Of a DNA stretch of 44,188 nt, positions 15,304 through 23,041 are shown one piece after another; position 1 is the stretch's first letter; the number at the start of each line of letters is the position of its first letter. The notes beneath the pieces are model-generated. The model was not told where the DNA came from, made no database searches, and was given only the letters and a program-made list of their open reading frames with translations. Position numbers and translations under genes: made by a program. The stretch is from NCBI GenBank assembly GCA_019308525.1, contig JAFDIC010000154.1:1-44188 (forward strand), written 5' to 3'. This DNA comes from Deltaproteobacteria bacterium (GTDB taxonomy: Bacteria; Desulfobacterota; DSM-4660; Desulfatiglandales; HGW-15).

Positions 15304-15417
15304 CTTATTGAAATCATTTGGCGTCCCCAACCGGATTTGAACCGGTGTTGCCGGCGTGAAAGGCACAAGTCGTTATTTTCAAACCTTTCCCTTCCGACAA
15401 TTCTTCCAATAAGTTAG
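15300..15417. repeat. 11-bp inverted repeat flanking the attachment core
   Basis: CTAACTTATTG at 15300-15310 and its reverse complement CAATAAGTTAG at 15407-15417 bracket the tRNA-derived core. They could be sites for an excisionase, a host bending factor or another protein of the intasome. Function is inferred from position only. Confidence 0.5.
15319..15364 (-). other. Attachment core: 3' part of a tRNA-Glu gene (attP)
   Basis: On the minus strand the 46 bases read from the anticodon loop (CTTTCAC, anticodon TTC, Glu) through the 3' anticodon stem, variable loop and T-arm (CCGGTTCAAATCCGG) to the acceptor end and CCA. The 5' half of a tRNA is absent on the other side, so this is not a working gene. 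It is the segment a phage carries to restore the host tRNA after insertion. Phage genes lie on both sides, so it is attP rather than an attL/attR end. Confidence 0.85.
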
Positions 15418-15432
15418 GCTTTGTAGCGCATC

Positions 15433-15518
15433 AACCGGGGTACCATTTCGGGTACTGAGAGCGTGAATTAGAACCATTTTCCAAGGCTCAGTACCCGAAA
15501 TGGTACCCCGGTTTTTTT
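15433..15518 (+). terminator. 27-bp perfect inverted repeat with T-run; also arm sites
   Basis: Bases 15433-15459 and 15487-15513 are exact reverse complements (27 bases each, 27-base spacer), followed by seven T at 15512-15518. As RNA this is a strong factor-independent terminator for integrase transcripts. Both arms contain the CTCAGTACCCGAAA arm repeat, so the structure may serve both termination and integrase binding. Confidence 0.72.
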
Positions 15519-15574
15519 GTGGTCAGGAGGTGAAAAATGGAGCCAGAAGAATCGAAGTTTGTCATGAGAAGGTG

Positions 15575-15655
15575 ATGTCAGAACTGACCGACCTGCCGCT
15601 GGAAATAATTAAGGAGAAGATCCCCGCATTAAAGAAATGGGGATACTTATCCTAA
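15575..15655 (+). CDS. Very small hypothetical protein
   Basis: A 26-residue frame (MSELTDLPLEIIKEKIPALK...) coupled by TGATG to a 12-codon frame that starts at 15538 after CAGGAGG. It ends 11 bases before the replication initiator, whose ribosome site follows its stop. Length alone makes it uncertain; its amphipathic helix is plausible. Confidence 0.35.
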   Translation: MSELTDLPLEIIKEKIPALKKWGYLS

Positions 15656-15666
15656 AGGAGGCCGAT

Positions 15667-16671
15667 ATGGGATACAGAAAAGTCGATCCGCAGATATGGA
15701 ATGACGAGAAGTTCAGGAACTTGTCTGACGACGGCCAACTTGTCTTTTTATTTGTCCTGACGCATCCCCAGATGACTTCAGTCGGCGCGATGAGGGCTAC
15801 GCTGCCCGGCCTCGCGGCAGAGAAGAAGTGGGAGCTGGAAAGGTTCCGGAAAGCCTTTGAGGAAGGCTTTCAGAAAGGGATGATACTAATGGACGAGGAG
15901 GCCTCTTTTATAGTCTTCCCAAACTTCCTTTACTACAACGGGCCGGAAAACCCGAACGTGGTTAAGGCCTGGGCAAAAGCCCTCAAGAAACTTCCCGAGT
16001 GCGACCTAAAAACCCAGTTAATTGAGCATATTAAAGAGTTCCTTAAAGGCTACTCAGAGCCGTTTCAAACAGCCTTTCATGAAGAATTAGATAAACTCTT
16101 TAATAAAGCCTTTCATAAAGCCTTTGCTAAACCCTTTCAAAAGGGTTTGCCAAAACAGGAGCAGGAGCAGGAACAGGATATATATTTAGCACCCCCTAAC
16201 GGGGGTACTTGTCCGGAGAGTCCTGAAATCCGGCCCGCTGATCCAGAGGCCGAACTTTTGGCCGAAGAAAAAGCCGAATCCCCCAGGCATAAGCCGGAAG
16301 ATAAAATCGTCATCCATGGGGGCAACGGAGCGCCCCCGTGTCCACATAAATCCATCATCGACCTATACCACAAAGTCCTGCCGGAACTCCCGGAGGTGCG
16401 CATCTGGAACGAGACCCAGAAGGGATATCTCCGGGCCAGGTGGAAGGAAGACAAGCAGAGGCAGTCGCTTGAATGGTGGGAGTCGTACTTCAAGTTCATC
16501 CGGGAGTCGGATTTTCTCATGGGCCGGAAAAGCGATTTCATGGCTGACCTTGAATGGCTCGTGAGGCCAAAGAACTTCGCAAAGATAGCCAACGGCAGGT
16601 ACCACACCAGGAAAAAACCAGGCTGGCAGGTGTGGCTGGAGGAAAAAGAAAAGGAGGTTGGATGTGCATAA
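15667..16671 (+). CDS. Phage replication initiator-like protein
   Basis: AAAGGAGG six bases upstream fixes the start at 15667 (334 residues). The N-terminal 110 residues (MGYRKVDPQIWNDEKFRNLS...) are the winged-helix type found in phage replication organisers; they are followed by a repetitive phenylalanine-lysine linker (KAFHKAFAKPFQKGL), a glutamine-glutamate run, and a C-terminal domain (WKEDKQRQSLEWWESYFKFI) that is common in phage O-like proteins. It should bind the origin and recruit the helicase loader. Iteron-like repeats lie inside the gene. Confidence 0.75.
   Translation: MGYRKVDPQIWNDEKFRNLSDDGQLVFLFVLTHPQMTSVGAMRATLPGLAAEKKWELERFRKAFEEGFQKGMILMDEEASFIVFPNFLYYNGPENPNVVKAWAKALKKLPECDLKTQLIEHIKEFLKGYSEPFQTAFHEELDKLFNKAFHKAFAKPFQKGLPKQEQEQEQDIYLAPPNGGTCPESPEIRPADPEAELLAEEKAESPRHKPEDKIVIHGGNGAPPCPHKSIIDLYHKVLPELPEVRIWNETQKGYLRARWKEDKQRQSLEWWESYFKFIRESDFLMGRKSDFMADLEWLVRPKNFAKIANGRYHTRKKPGWQVWLEEKEKEVGCA
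15850..16148 (+). other. Candidate replication origin inside the initiator gene
   Basis: AAAGCCTTT occurs at 15850-15858, 16105-16113 and 16117-16125; AGCCTTTCAT at 16071-16080 and 16107-16116; and a 9-base dyad AAACCCTTT/AAAGGGTTT with a 2-base gap at 16129-16148. The stretch is locally AT-rich. Lambda also keeps its iterons inside gene O. The repeats encode the F-K-A-F linker of the protein, so protein-level repetition is the alternative explanation. Confidence 0.4.
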
Positions 16672-17221
16672 GAAACGAGATTTCAAGTTATTCGCGCACT
16701 TAATGTGCCTTCTGGCGCTCAACTTCACCGATGATGACAACGTCAGCCCCAGAAAGATCGACCTCTACTGGCAGGCGTTCCAAGGCATCGACATTGAAGA
16801 TTTCAAGGCAGCCGTTTTCAAGCTCATCAAGCTGAGGCCCTACCGCGGGTTTCCGGCGATTGGCGAGATCTGGCCCCACCTGCCCAGCGGAGTGCAGATT
16901 ACAGCCTCAGACGCCAGGGCACAAATCGAAAATTGGCTCTACAACGGCGGGCCAGAGCCGGACCACCCGCTCGTTAAGGAGATCATCAAATCCTACGGCG
17001 GATGGTACAGGCTCGGGATGACGCCCTATCCACAGCTCCGCTTTGTGCTGAACGACCTTGAATCGCGGTTCGAGGCCCTGACGCGGAGAGGGGAGATCTC
17101 CCTGGCCGCAAAAGAACCGCCGGCATTGCCAAACCTCCCAAAGAGGCTGAGAGAGCTGGGAGAAAAATCGCTGAGGAGTATCTCAGATGGGAAAAGCGGC
17201 AAAAAAGCACAGGTGGCCTGA
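16664..17221 (+). CDS. Possible helicase-loader-like replication protein
   Basis: GTG at 16664 lies six bases after AAGGAGG; a TTG at 16658 would be too close. The helical protein of 185 residues (LMCLLALNFTDDDNVSPRKI, then FPAIGEIWPHLPSG) resembles loader proteins of the G39P / lambda P-adjacent type in position and in its N-terminal helical pattern. The family is uncertain. It overlaps the initiator by 8 bases and the nuclease after it by 35, so the three are co-translated. Confidence 0.55.
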   Translation: MHKKRDFKLFAHLMCLLALNFTDDDNVSPRKIDLYWQAFQGIDIEDFKAAVFKLIKLRPYRGFPAIGEIWPHLPSGVQITASDARAQIENWLYNGGPEPDHPLVKEIIKSYGGWYRLGMTPYPQLRFVLNDLESRFEALTRRGEISLAAKEPPALPNLPKRLRELGEKSLRSISDGKSGKKAQVA

Positions 17222-17612
17222 GAAAGACCCCAGGGCGCCTCAGAAAGAGTCGGAGCTGACTCAGCAGATCCTCGACATGCTGAACTGTCTCCCAGGGGTG
17301 TTCGCATATAAGCACTACTCAGGAGGGCCTTTCGGCCTCTCAGGCGTCCACGACATCATTTGCTGTCTGAGGGGGAAATTCGTCTCGATCGAGGTCAAAA
17401 ACCCCAAAATCAAGCCCAAATACAGCAGAAAACAGGCCGAATTTGCCAAAAAAATCGAGAAGGCAAAGGGAATATCGATCTGTGTGAACTCCCTGGAGCA
17501 GGTCGCGGAAAAACTCAATCTTAACGTCAGGTTATTTCCATTGTTCAACAAAAGCAAACACTTGACTGGCTTGACCAATGCCGACAAAGAAGCAGTACAG
17601 GGAAGCGCTTAA
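17187..17612 (+). CDS. VRR-NUC domain nuclease
   Basis: A 141-residue protein with the compact VRR-NUC fold of the PD-(D/E)XK class: E23 in an N-terminal helix, then GVHDIICCLRGKFVSIEVKNP split as D56 and E69-V-K71. Such small phage nucleases act on branched or nicked DNA in replication and packaging. It sits between the replication genes and the terminase. The start overlaps the upstream gene by 35 bases and its end overlaps the next gene. Confidence 0.82.
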   Translation: MGKAAKKHRWPEKDPRAPQKESELTQQILDMLNCLPGVFAYKHYSGGPFGLSGVHDIICCLRGKFVSIEVKNPKIKPKYSRKQAEFAKKIEKAKGISICVNSLEQVAEKLNLNVRLFPLFNKSKHLTGLTNADKEAVQGSA

Positions 17613-18024
17613 ACTCACCAAGGGGTGTTATGCAGAGGCCGGAAAGCTTTTGGGCGTCTCGCGCCAGGCCGTCTTTGACTACGTTCAGAGGTACCCTGAC
17701 CTCAAGAAGATGGTCGAGGGATTCCAGGAGATCATGCTCGACTATGTCGAGAAGAGCATTTTCGACCGGGTCATGGAAAACGACCTGGAGGGGATCAGGC
17801 TCGCTGCGAAGTATTACGGCCACAAGAGAGGGCTGATCGAGAGGAAAGAGCTGACAGGGAAAGACGGCGAACCGCTCCTGAGCCACCAGACCCAGATCGA
17901 CGCCAAGATAGCCGTATTGCTCCACAACCCTGAAGTCCAGAAAGTCTTGGAGGTGCTTGATGGAATTAAGGAACTTAGCATCCAAGGTCCAGCAGATAAA
18001 GAGGCTGAGAGCGATAATCCATGA
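17578..18024 (+). CDS. terS: Small terminase subunit-like protein
   Basis: A 148-residue helical protein with an N-terminal helix-turn-helix (YAEAGKLLGVSRQAVFDYVQ) and then IRLAAKYYGHKRGLIERKEL, a pattern of small terminase subunits, which recognise the packaging site and present DNA to the motor. It lies directly upstream of the large subunit, as expected. The last 65 bases overlap the probable true start of that gene at 17960. Confidence 0.75.
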   Translation: MPTKKQYREALKLTKGCYAEAGKLLGVSRQAVFDYVQRYPDLKKMVEGFQEIMLDYVEKSIFDRVMENDLEGIRLAAKYYGHKRGLIERKELTGKDGEPLLSHQTQIDAKIAVLLHNPEVQKVLEVLDGIKELSIQGPADKEAESDNP

Positions 18025-18118
18025 GCTTTCCCCGTGGACGTTCGCGGGCCATATGGCTGGCAAAAAAGACAGGCATTGGCGGCAGGATCATTGTCACCAT
18101 GCCTCCCAGGCATGGTAA
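17960..18118 (+). CDS. Probable displaced N-terminus of the large terminase
   Basis: ATG at 17960 has GGAGG seven bases upstream, better than the start at 18021. The frame reads MELRNLASKVQQIKRLRAII, then HELSPWTFAGHM, and loses sense after about 18050. Large terminases normally have 50 or more residues before the ATPase motif, and this segment looks like their start. The ATPase frame resumes at AIWLAKK (about 18047 on), so a short deletion with frame change is likely near 18045-18056. Confidence 0.5.
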   Translation: MELRNLASKVQQIKRLRAIIHELSPWTFAGHMAGKKDRHWRQDHCHHASQAW

Positions 18119-19298
18119 GAGCGAGCTCGTTTCCCACTGGACGCCCGCCTGGTACCTCCACAACTGGCCGCAAGAGAAAGTCATCCTCACGACTTACGAG
18201 GCTGACTATTCGCTCTCGTGGGGCCGGAAAGTCAGAAACACGCTCACGTACAACGACGAGATCCGGACGTACCTCGCCAAGGACTCAAAGGCCGCCGGCG
18301 CGTGGGAGACCGACCTGGGAGGCGGCATGGTCACTGCCGGGGTCGGCGGGCCGATCACGGGGCGGGGCGGCCACCTGATCATCATAGACGACCCTCACAA
18401 GAACTGGGCGGAGGCACAGTCCAAGAAAATCCGGGAAAACATTATCGACTGGTTCAACTCGACGCTTTACACGCGCTGTGAACCCGCTGCCACCATAATC
18501 CTGCTCCAGACGCGCTGGCACGAGCGAGACCTGGCCGGGTACCTCCTGAACGATCACAAGGACAACTGGACCGAGGTTCGCCTCCCGGCGCTCGCAGAAG
18601 GCGACGACCCTCTGGGAAGAGCAGAGGGAGAAGCCCTGTGCCCGGAGAGGTACGACCGGGACGCCCTCCTCAAGATCAAGCGGGCAGTCGGCTCCCAGGT
18701 GTGGGCCGGCCTTTACCAGCAGCGCCCGGCCCCGATGGAGGGAAATATCTGGAAGCTTTCCTGGTGGAACTTTTACCGGGAGAGGCCGGCGTTCCAGTAT
18801 TTGGTTCAGTCATGGGACACAGGCTTTAAAAAGGGCGAGGAGAACTCATACACGGTGGGCCAGACCTGGGGTATCGCAAAAAACGGGTATTACCTCATCG
18901 ACCAAGTTCGGGACAGGCTGGAATACCCGGACCTCAAGCGCAGGATCAAGGTCAAGTACGACAGGTTCAGGCCCCGCATCGTGCTGGTCGAGGACAAGGC
19001 CTCCGGGATCTCCGTGGTCCAGGACCTTAAGAGGGAGACAAAGATCCCCATTAAGCCGGTCAAGGTCTCCTCAGAGCAGGACAAAATTGTTCGCAGCCAG
19101 CTCGCCTCACCGGCAGCCGAGGCGGGGCTCATTTATTTACCTGAGAAAGCGCCGTGGCTCGATGACTATCTCGATGAGATGACCGCCTTTCCAAACTCGG
19201 AATTCACGGACCAGGCGGACTGCACGAGCCAGGCGATTGAATATTTACACCAGAAAAGAGCCAGGATCGTTTCAGGGGCTCGGATAATAAGTTCATAG
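18021..19298 (+). CDS. terL: Large terminase subunit (packaging ATPase/nuclease)
   Basis: Walker A is PPRHGKSE at residues 28-35, Walker B LIIIDDPH at 119-126, coupling motif around ILLQTRWHERD. The RNase H-like nuclease has D266 (SWDTG), E324 (VEDKASG) and D400 (DQADCTSQAIEYL). Length 425 is short only at the N-terminus, because the reading frame before residue 10 probably belongs to the fragment beginning at 17960. It should cut and pump phage DNA through the portal. The ATG here overlaps the small subunit stop. Confidence 0.92.
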   Translation: MSFPRGRSRAIWLAKKTGIGGRIIVTMPPRHGKSELVSHWTPAWYLHNWPQEKVILTTYEADYSLSWGRKVRNTLTYNDEIRTYLAKDSKAAGAWETDLGGGMVTAGVGGPITGRGGHLIIIDDPHKNWAEAQSKKIRENIIDWFNSTLYTRCEPAATIILLQTRWHERDLAGYLLNDHKDNWTEVRLPALAEGDDPLGRAEGEALCPERYDRDALLKIKRAVGSQVWAGLYQQRPAPMEGNIWKLSWWNFYRERPAFQYLVQSWDTGFKKGEENSYTVGQTWGIAKNGYYLIDQVRDRLEYPDLKRRIKVKYDRFRPRIVLVEDKASGISVVQDLKRETKIPIKPVKVSSEQDKIVRSQLASPAAEAGLIYLPEKAPWLDDYLDEMTAFPNSEFTDQADCTSQAIEYLHQKRARIVSGARIISS

Positions 19299-19310
19299 GA
19301 GGAAAGCCGA

Positions 19311-19634
19311 ATGAATTGTAAGAACTGCGGGGGAGAGACGCGGGTTTTAAAAACCAGAAACATGGGGGTGTTGGTCCACAGGGTGCGCCAGTGCCAATCA
19401 TGCCTGTATGTGTTCAACACCTACGAAGAGGAGGGCGGAGGCCGGGAGTTCGCAACAGTCAACGGAAAGCCGCCCGTGACACAGACCCAGGAGGGCAAGA
19501 CCGAGGCCTCACCGTCTTCCACGACCACGACTACCGAACCGGTGCTTGAGCTGAGAAAGGAGAGAAAACATGCCTCAGCCCGCGATAAAAAAGGCCGTTT
19601 CCTCGCCGGCGCAAGAAAAAAAGCAGCCGCTTAG
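19311..19634 (+). CDS. Zinc-ribbon protein (NrdR/Ogr-like)
   Basis: The first 40 residues hold C3, C6, C28 and C31 in a zinc ribbon (MNCKNCGGETRVLKTR, then QCQSCLYVFNTYEE). It resembles the N-terminal ribbon of NrdR and the Ogr/Delta late activators of P2-type phages. No ATP-cone follows. A Ser/Thr run (SPSSTTTTTE) joins it to a basic tail. A role in late transcription is possible; the perfect palindrome before the portal genes would be a candidate target. Good Shine-Dalgarno (AGGAGG) at 19297. Confidence 0.65.
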   Translation: MNCKNCGGETRVLKTRNMGVLVHRVRQCQSCLYVFNTYEEEGGGREFATVNGKPPVTQTQEGKTEASPSSTTTTTEPVLELRKERKHASARDKKGRFLAGARKKAAA

Positions 19635-21282
19635 AGAATCGACTATCGTTCTTTTCGACCAGGTGCTTGTCAAGGCCATGTCAAAACTGAGCCTGGACGC
19701 CGTCATCAAGAGATACAAGGACCTGATCACGAACTCATGGAAGAAGGCCTCCAGGGACGCGATCATCCAGGCAATCAACACGATCGAATCCAACCCATGG
19801 CCTCTTACGCCCGATGAGGTTCAGATCGTCCTTGAAGACCTCGAAAAGACGCTCGGGATGCCCGTTGCCGATGCGATCAGCAAGCCGCTTATAACCCTCG
19901 ACAAAGCCTCCTACATTGCCGGTGCTGAGGACACCGGGCTGACAGGGATGAAGTTCTCCTGGGGGCTGGAGGATGAGCTCGCCCTCAAAGTCCTTAATCA
20001 GAACACCATGTTCTGGATCGGGTCTTATTACACCGACTTTTTACAATCCGGACTGAGAAAACGCCTGAATACGTATTTCCAGGGGGGCCTCAGCCGGCGT
20101 GACCTGGCCTTGCGCTTCCGGGCCGACCTAAAACAAGTCACAAAGAAGGGATATGCCTACTGGGACCTCCTGGCCGACCACACAGCGACCAAGGTACGGG
20201 AGATAGGCAGGGTCGCAGGGTATGAAAGAGCGGGCGTCCGGGCAATCCGGGTGAAAGCCCGGCTCGACGATAAAACCACACTTTTTTGCCGGAAAATCCA
20301 CGGCCACGTGATTGGCGTCAAGGACCTCCGCAAGCAGGTCGACAACTACCTCGATGCCTGCAAGAAAAAGGACAAGAAGCTCATCAAAGAGACCTGGCCA
20401 TGGTGGAACGACAAAGATGCAGAAAAGAAACTGAAGTCCAACTCAGACATCAATTCCCATGTGAAACAAGGGAAGATCGGCCTACCGCCCTACCATGCCA
20501 GGTGCAGGACCAGGACCGTGGTGGAGTTTATTGCAGCTCCCGGCTCACACCTTGTTTCGCTGAAGGAAAACGAGCTCGGGGCTGTCGGGACGCCCTGGAA
20601 GAAACCTGAGAGCCCGCCAGAGGATATTCTCCACAAGCCGCCAGCCGTAAAGCCGAAAAAAGTAAAATACGTGAACCCGGCGGCTTATAAGCCCGGAGAA
20701 ATGCCCAAGCCGGAGGCGATCGATTCGGGAAAGCTCAAAACAATGACGCTCCCGGTCGATTTCAAGCCGGCAAAAGACATCAGGATCCCTAAAAAGCCGA
20801 CCTGGCGGATCATACCCAATTCTCAGCTCGGCAGCAATCCAGGAGCCCAAGTCATCGGGCCAGATGGTAAGAAATATTATGCCAAATTCTATCGGGATCC
20901 CCAGCAGGCGCGCTTTGAGTATGCGGCAAATAAGATTCATGAAAAGCTGGGCTTAGGGGTTCCCAAGACAAGGCTTGAGATGCTTCCCTGGAACGGACAA
21001 GAACAGCTCGCTGTAGTGAGCGAATGGATTGAGGATGTCAAGCCGGTCCGCTCAATCCTCTGGAAAATCGACACAGGCAAACTTACGAAAACCGAAAGGG
21101 AACAAATAACAAAGCATTTTCTCGGCTCGGTGCTCAACAAGAACTGGGATGTTGTCGGCATGGACTTCGACAACCTGGTCTTTAAGGGCCGTAAATTCTA
21201 CGTGATCGACCAGGGCGGGTCCTTTGTTTTTCGCGCCCAGGGAGGAAGCAAGCCAGAAAGGTCTTCAGACAGGTCGTTATAA
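19570..21282 (+). CDS. MuF-like minor head protein with kinase-like domain
   Basis: Residues about 150-320 are an SPP1 gp7 / Mu gpF-type head morphogenesis domain (DLALRFRADLKQ, TATKVREIGRVAGYERAG, LPPYHARCRTRTVVEF). After a proline-lysine linker, residues about 414-565 form a HipA/phosphoinositide-kinase-like fold: YYAKFYRD (lysine), VVSEWIED, GMDFDNLVFKGRKFYVIDQGG. MuF domains are known to deliver C-terminal toxins in phages. The frame ends 60 bases after IDQGGSFVFRAQGG; the natural continuation is in another frame and leads into the next gene. Confidence 0.8.
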   Translation: MPQPAIKKAVSSPAQEKKQPLRESTIVLFDQVLVKAMSKLSLDAVIKRYKDLITNSWKKASRDAIIQAINTIESNPWPLTPDEVQIVLEDLEKTLGMPVADAISKPLITLDKASYIAGAEDTGLTGMKFSWGLEDELALKVLNQNTMFWIGSYYTDFLQSGLRKRLNTYFQGGLSRRDLALRFRADLKQVTKKGYAYWDLLADHTATKVREIGRVAGYERAGVRAIRVKARLDDKTTLFCRKIHGHVIGVKDLRKQVDNYLDACKKKDKKLIKETWPWWNDKDAEKKLKSNSDINSHVKQGKIGLPPYHARCRTRTVVEFIAAPGSHLVSLKENELGAVGTPWKKPESPPEDILHKPPAVKPKKVKYVNPAAYKPGEMPKPEAIDSGKLKTMTLPVDFKPAKDIRIPKKPTWRIIPNSQLGSNPGAQVIGPDGKKYYAKFYRDPQQARFEYAANKIHEKLGLGVPKTRLEMLPWNGQEQLAVVSEWIEDVKPVRSILWKIDTGKLTKTEREQITKHFLGSVLNKNWDVVGMDFDNLVFKGRKFYVIDQGGSFVFRAQGGSKPERSSDRSL

Positions 21283-21380
21283 GAGAGCTTGAGCAGAGTG
21301 GAACCAAGTATGAAAGCTGGCTCAAGAAATTAACCAAGGCCAAGGCTAAAAACGCATTTAAGGCGGCGGGGTTCAGGCCA

Positions 21381-22202
21381 ATGGGAATTGAAAGCTGGAC
21401 CACGACCCTAATGCGGAGAAAAGAGCACATGCTGGACCGGATCCGGGAGATGATCAAATACGAAGCCGCTGCCATGAAAGAGGAGGCGCTGGAGGCAGGC
21501 GCGGTTTTCAAGAAAGCTGAGCACAATGACCTATTTCAAAAATATTATCAGAACTATCTAGCCAAGTTCAAAGGGATTGCGGATGTCAAGGAAGTTGAAC
21601 GCATTTGCCGGGATGAAATCAGGGCTCGATGCCCTGATATTATGGGCCGGCTCAGTGAATGGCTTGGAAGCACCCAGGGCTTAAAGCCGACAGCGCTCAA
21701 ATACAAGGCTGAACTCTTGGAGGCGAAGAAACTGAGAACTTATGTTAATCCGCACGCCACCTTCACGCGGGCGGACCTCGAAAGAGAAGCAAAGAGGATC
21801 CCAGATGAGGAGTATATCAGGATCCGGGCTTTGACCAAGGCCTATTTCGACAGGATCGGGAAGAAACGGGTAATGCTCTATAGGGGGATAGGGGGGCGTG
21901 GGGGCCGTGATTACCGTTCCGATGCCCTCCAAGTCTGGGCAAATACGAAAAATGAAGAGGCTATGATTGAAATCAGGGAGACCTCCCTTTCGGGCTGGTC
22001 AACCAGGCACGAAATAGCCAAAATCAAAAAGGGATTCGGGACCCGAGCTGGGGGGATCAATATCAAGTGGTCCCAGCCCATTGAAAACATATTTGTTGCC
22101 CACAATATCTGGCCTAAGCAGCGTTTCTTACGTGAAAAGGAGTGGATTTGCTTCGGCTGGCCGGGGAAACACATTCCGTTAAAGTATCTGGAGTATCGAT
22201 AA
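21381..22202 (+). CDS. ADP-ribosyltransferase domain, probably the C-terminus of the MuF protein
   Basis: After a helical region, the last 115 residues show an R-S-E ADP-ribosyltransferase: R168 in VMLYRG, the S204-G-W-S207-T segment, and E252-K-E254 in LREKEW. Sense in this frame begins at about 21240 (RKQARKVFRQVVIREL...), with no start codon until 21381, so it is most likely joined to the 19570 gene by a lost frame. It would modify a host protein, DNA or RNA with ADP-ribose after injection, or act against competitors; the target is unknown. Confidence 0.68.
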   Translation: MGIESWTTTLMRRKEHMLDRIREMIKYEAAAMKEEALEAGAVFKKAEHNDLFQKYYQNYLAKFKGIADVKEVERICRDEIRARCPDIMGRLSEWLGSTQGLKPTALKYKAELLEAKKLRTYVNPHATFTRADLEREAKRIPDEEYIRIRALTKAYFDRIGKKRVMLYRGIGGRGGRDYRSDALQVWANTKNEEAMIEIRETSLSGWSTRHEIAKIKKGFGTRAGGINIKWSQPIENIFVAHNIWPKQRFLREKEWICFGWPGKHIPLKYLEYR

Positions 22203-22224
22203 AAAGGGAGAGAGCTAGAGAGAT

Positions 22225-22491
22225 ATGGAAACATTTGATATGATAAAGGAAAGAATCGCCAAGGATCCGCCGCCTGAGCAGCCTGGTTATCCGACATGGG
22301 AGGAGGCCCTGGAGGCCGACATCGAGCAGGTCATGGCGTGGCTTCTGTTTCTCCCTCCGACCCAGGTGGATGACCCAGAATATTTCCGCAAGATGGCTGT
22401 CATGCATTTGATATCAGCCCTGGGGTGGAGATACAGAGCGGAGGAGGTAGACATAGGCATTCCTCAAAGAAAGGTATTGACTGCTAGGTAA
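22225..22491 (+). CDS. Small acidic hypothetical protein
   Basis: An 88-residue protein (METFDMIKERIAKDPPPEQP...), helical and acidic, 22 bases after the transferase domain. Position directly after a toxin-like gene suggests a possible immunity protein, but no known immunity family is seen. The ribosome site AGAGAG is weak. Confidence 0.6.
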   Translation: METFDMIKERIAKDPPPEQPGYPTWEEALEADIEQVMAWLLFLPPTQVDDPEYFRKMAVMHLISALGWRYRAEEVDIGIPQRKVLTAR

Positions 22492-22546
22492 TCTTGTGAT
22501 AGGAAATTTACTATTTCAAGCAAATATATCAAAAAGGAGGAATGCC

Positions 22547-22924
22547 ATGAGGACAATTAGAATTTCCGACGCAGTTTGGGATGAGATCGCAAAAAGAGGA
22601 GTATTCGGTGAATCTCCTGATGATGTATTACGGCGTGTATTCGGCATAACCGAAAATATGGACAAGAAGCGGATTTGGGGACGGAGACGAAACAGATATG
22701 CAACAAAGAGAATGTCTTGCGGTGTTAGGGACGGCGTCTTGTTCGTTGAATTTGAAGATGGAGCAGCGGATGAATGGCCTCTTCCACCTCGTCACGACAA
22801 AGGTGCCATTCGAGATGTTAGGAGTCAAGCCCTTGATTTTGCAGAGAAACATGGCGCTAGTATAGGTCAGCTAAATGCGATTAAAAAAGCCCTGACCGAT
22901 AATGGCTACCATTTGACGAAATAA
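22547..22924 (+). CDS. SeqA-N-like ribbon-helix-helix protein
   Basis: The start at 22547 has AAGGAGG seven bases upstream. Residues 1-35 (MRTIRISDAVWDEIAKRGVF, then ESPDDVLRRVFGI) resemble the ribbon-helix-helix N-terminus of SeqA-type proteins. The second half (GVLFVEFEDGAADEWPLPP and RSQALDFAEKHGAS) is an uncharacterised module, which may be a small nuclease or methylation-sensor-like domain; I cannot assign it. AT content is higher than in the phage genes. Confidence 0.6.
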   Translation: MRTIRISDAVWDEIAKRGVFGESPDDVLRRVFGITENMDKKRIWGRRRNRYATKRMSCGVRDGVLFVEFEDGAADEWPLPPRHDKGAIRDVRSQALDFAEKHGASIGQLNAIKKALTDNGYHLTK

Positions 22925-23041
22925 TTGTCGAGAGTGGAATTAGAAAATCTCAAAGAAAAAATGAGTGACTCTGAGCAGCTTCCAGGCATGCGTATATAGG
23001 AGCACCATGGCCAGAGAGTAATGGGAAAGAAAGGGTATTAA

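Noticed and set aside
15319..15364. Complete tRNA-Glu gene
   Set aside because: Only the 3' part from the anticodon loop is present; the D-arm and 5' acceptor strand are missing.
21230..21260. Programmed -1 frameshift joining MuF and transferase
   Set aside because: No X-XXY-YYZ site near the join; the codons GGA GGA AGC do not re-pair well in the -1 frame. Indel or deletion is more likely.
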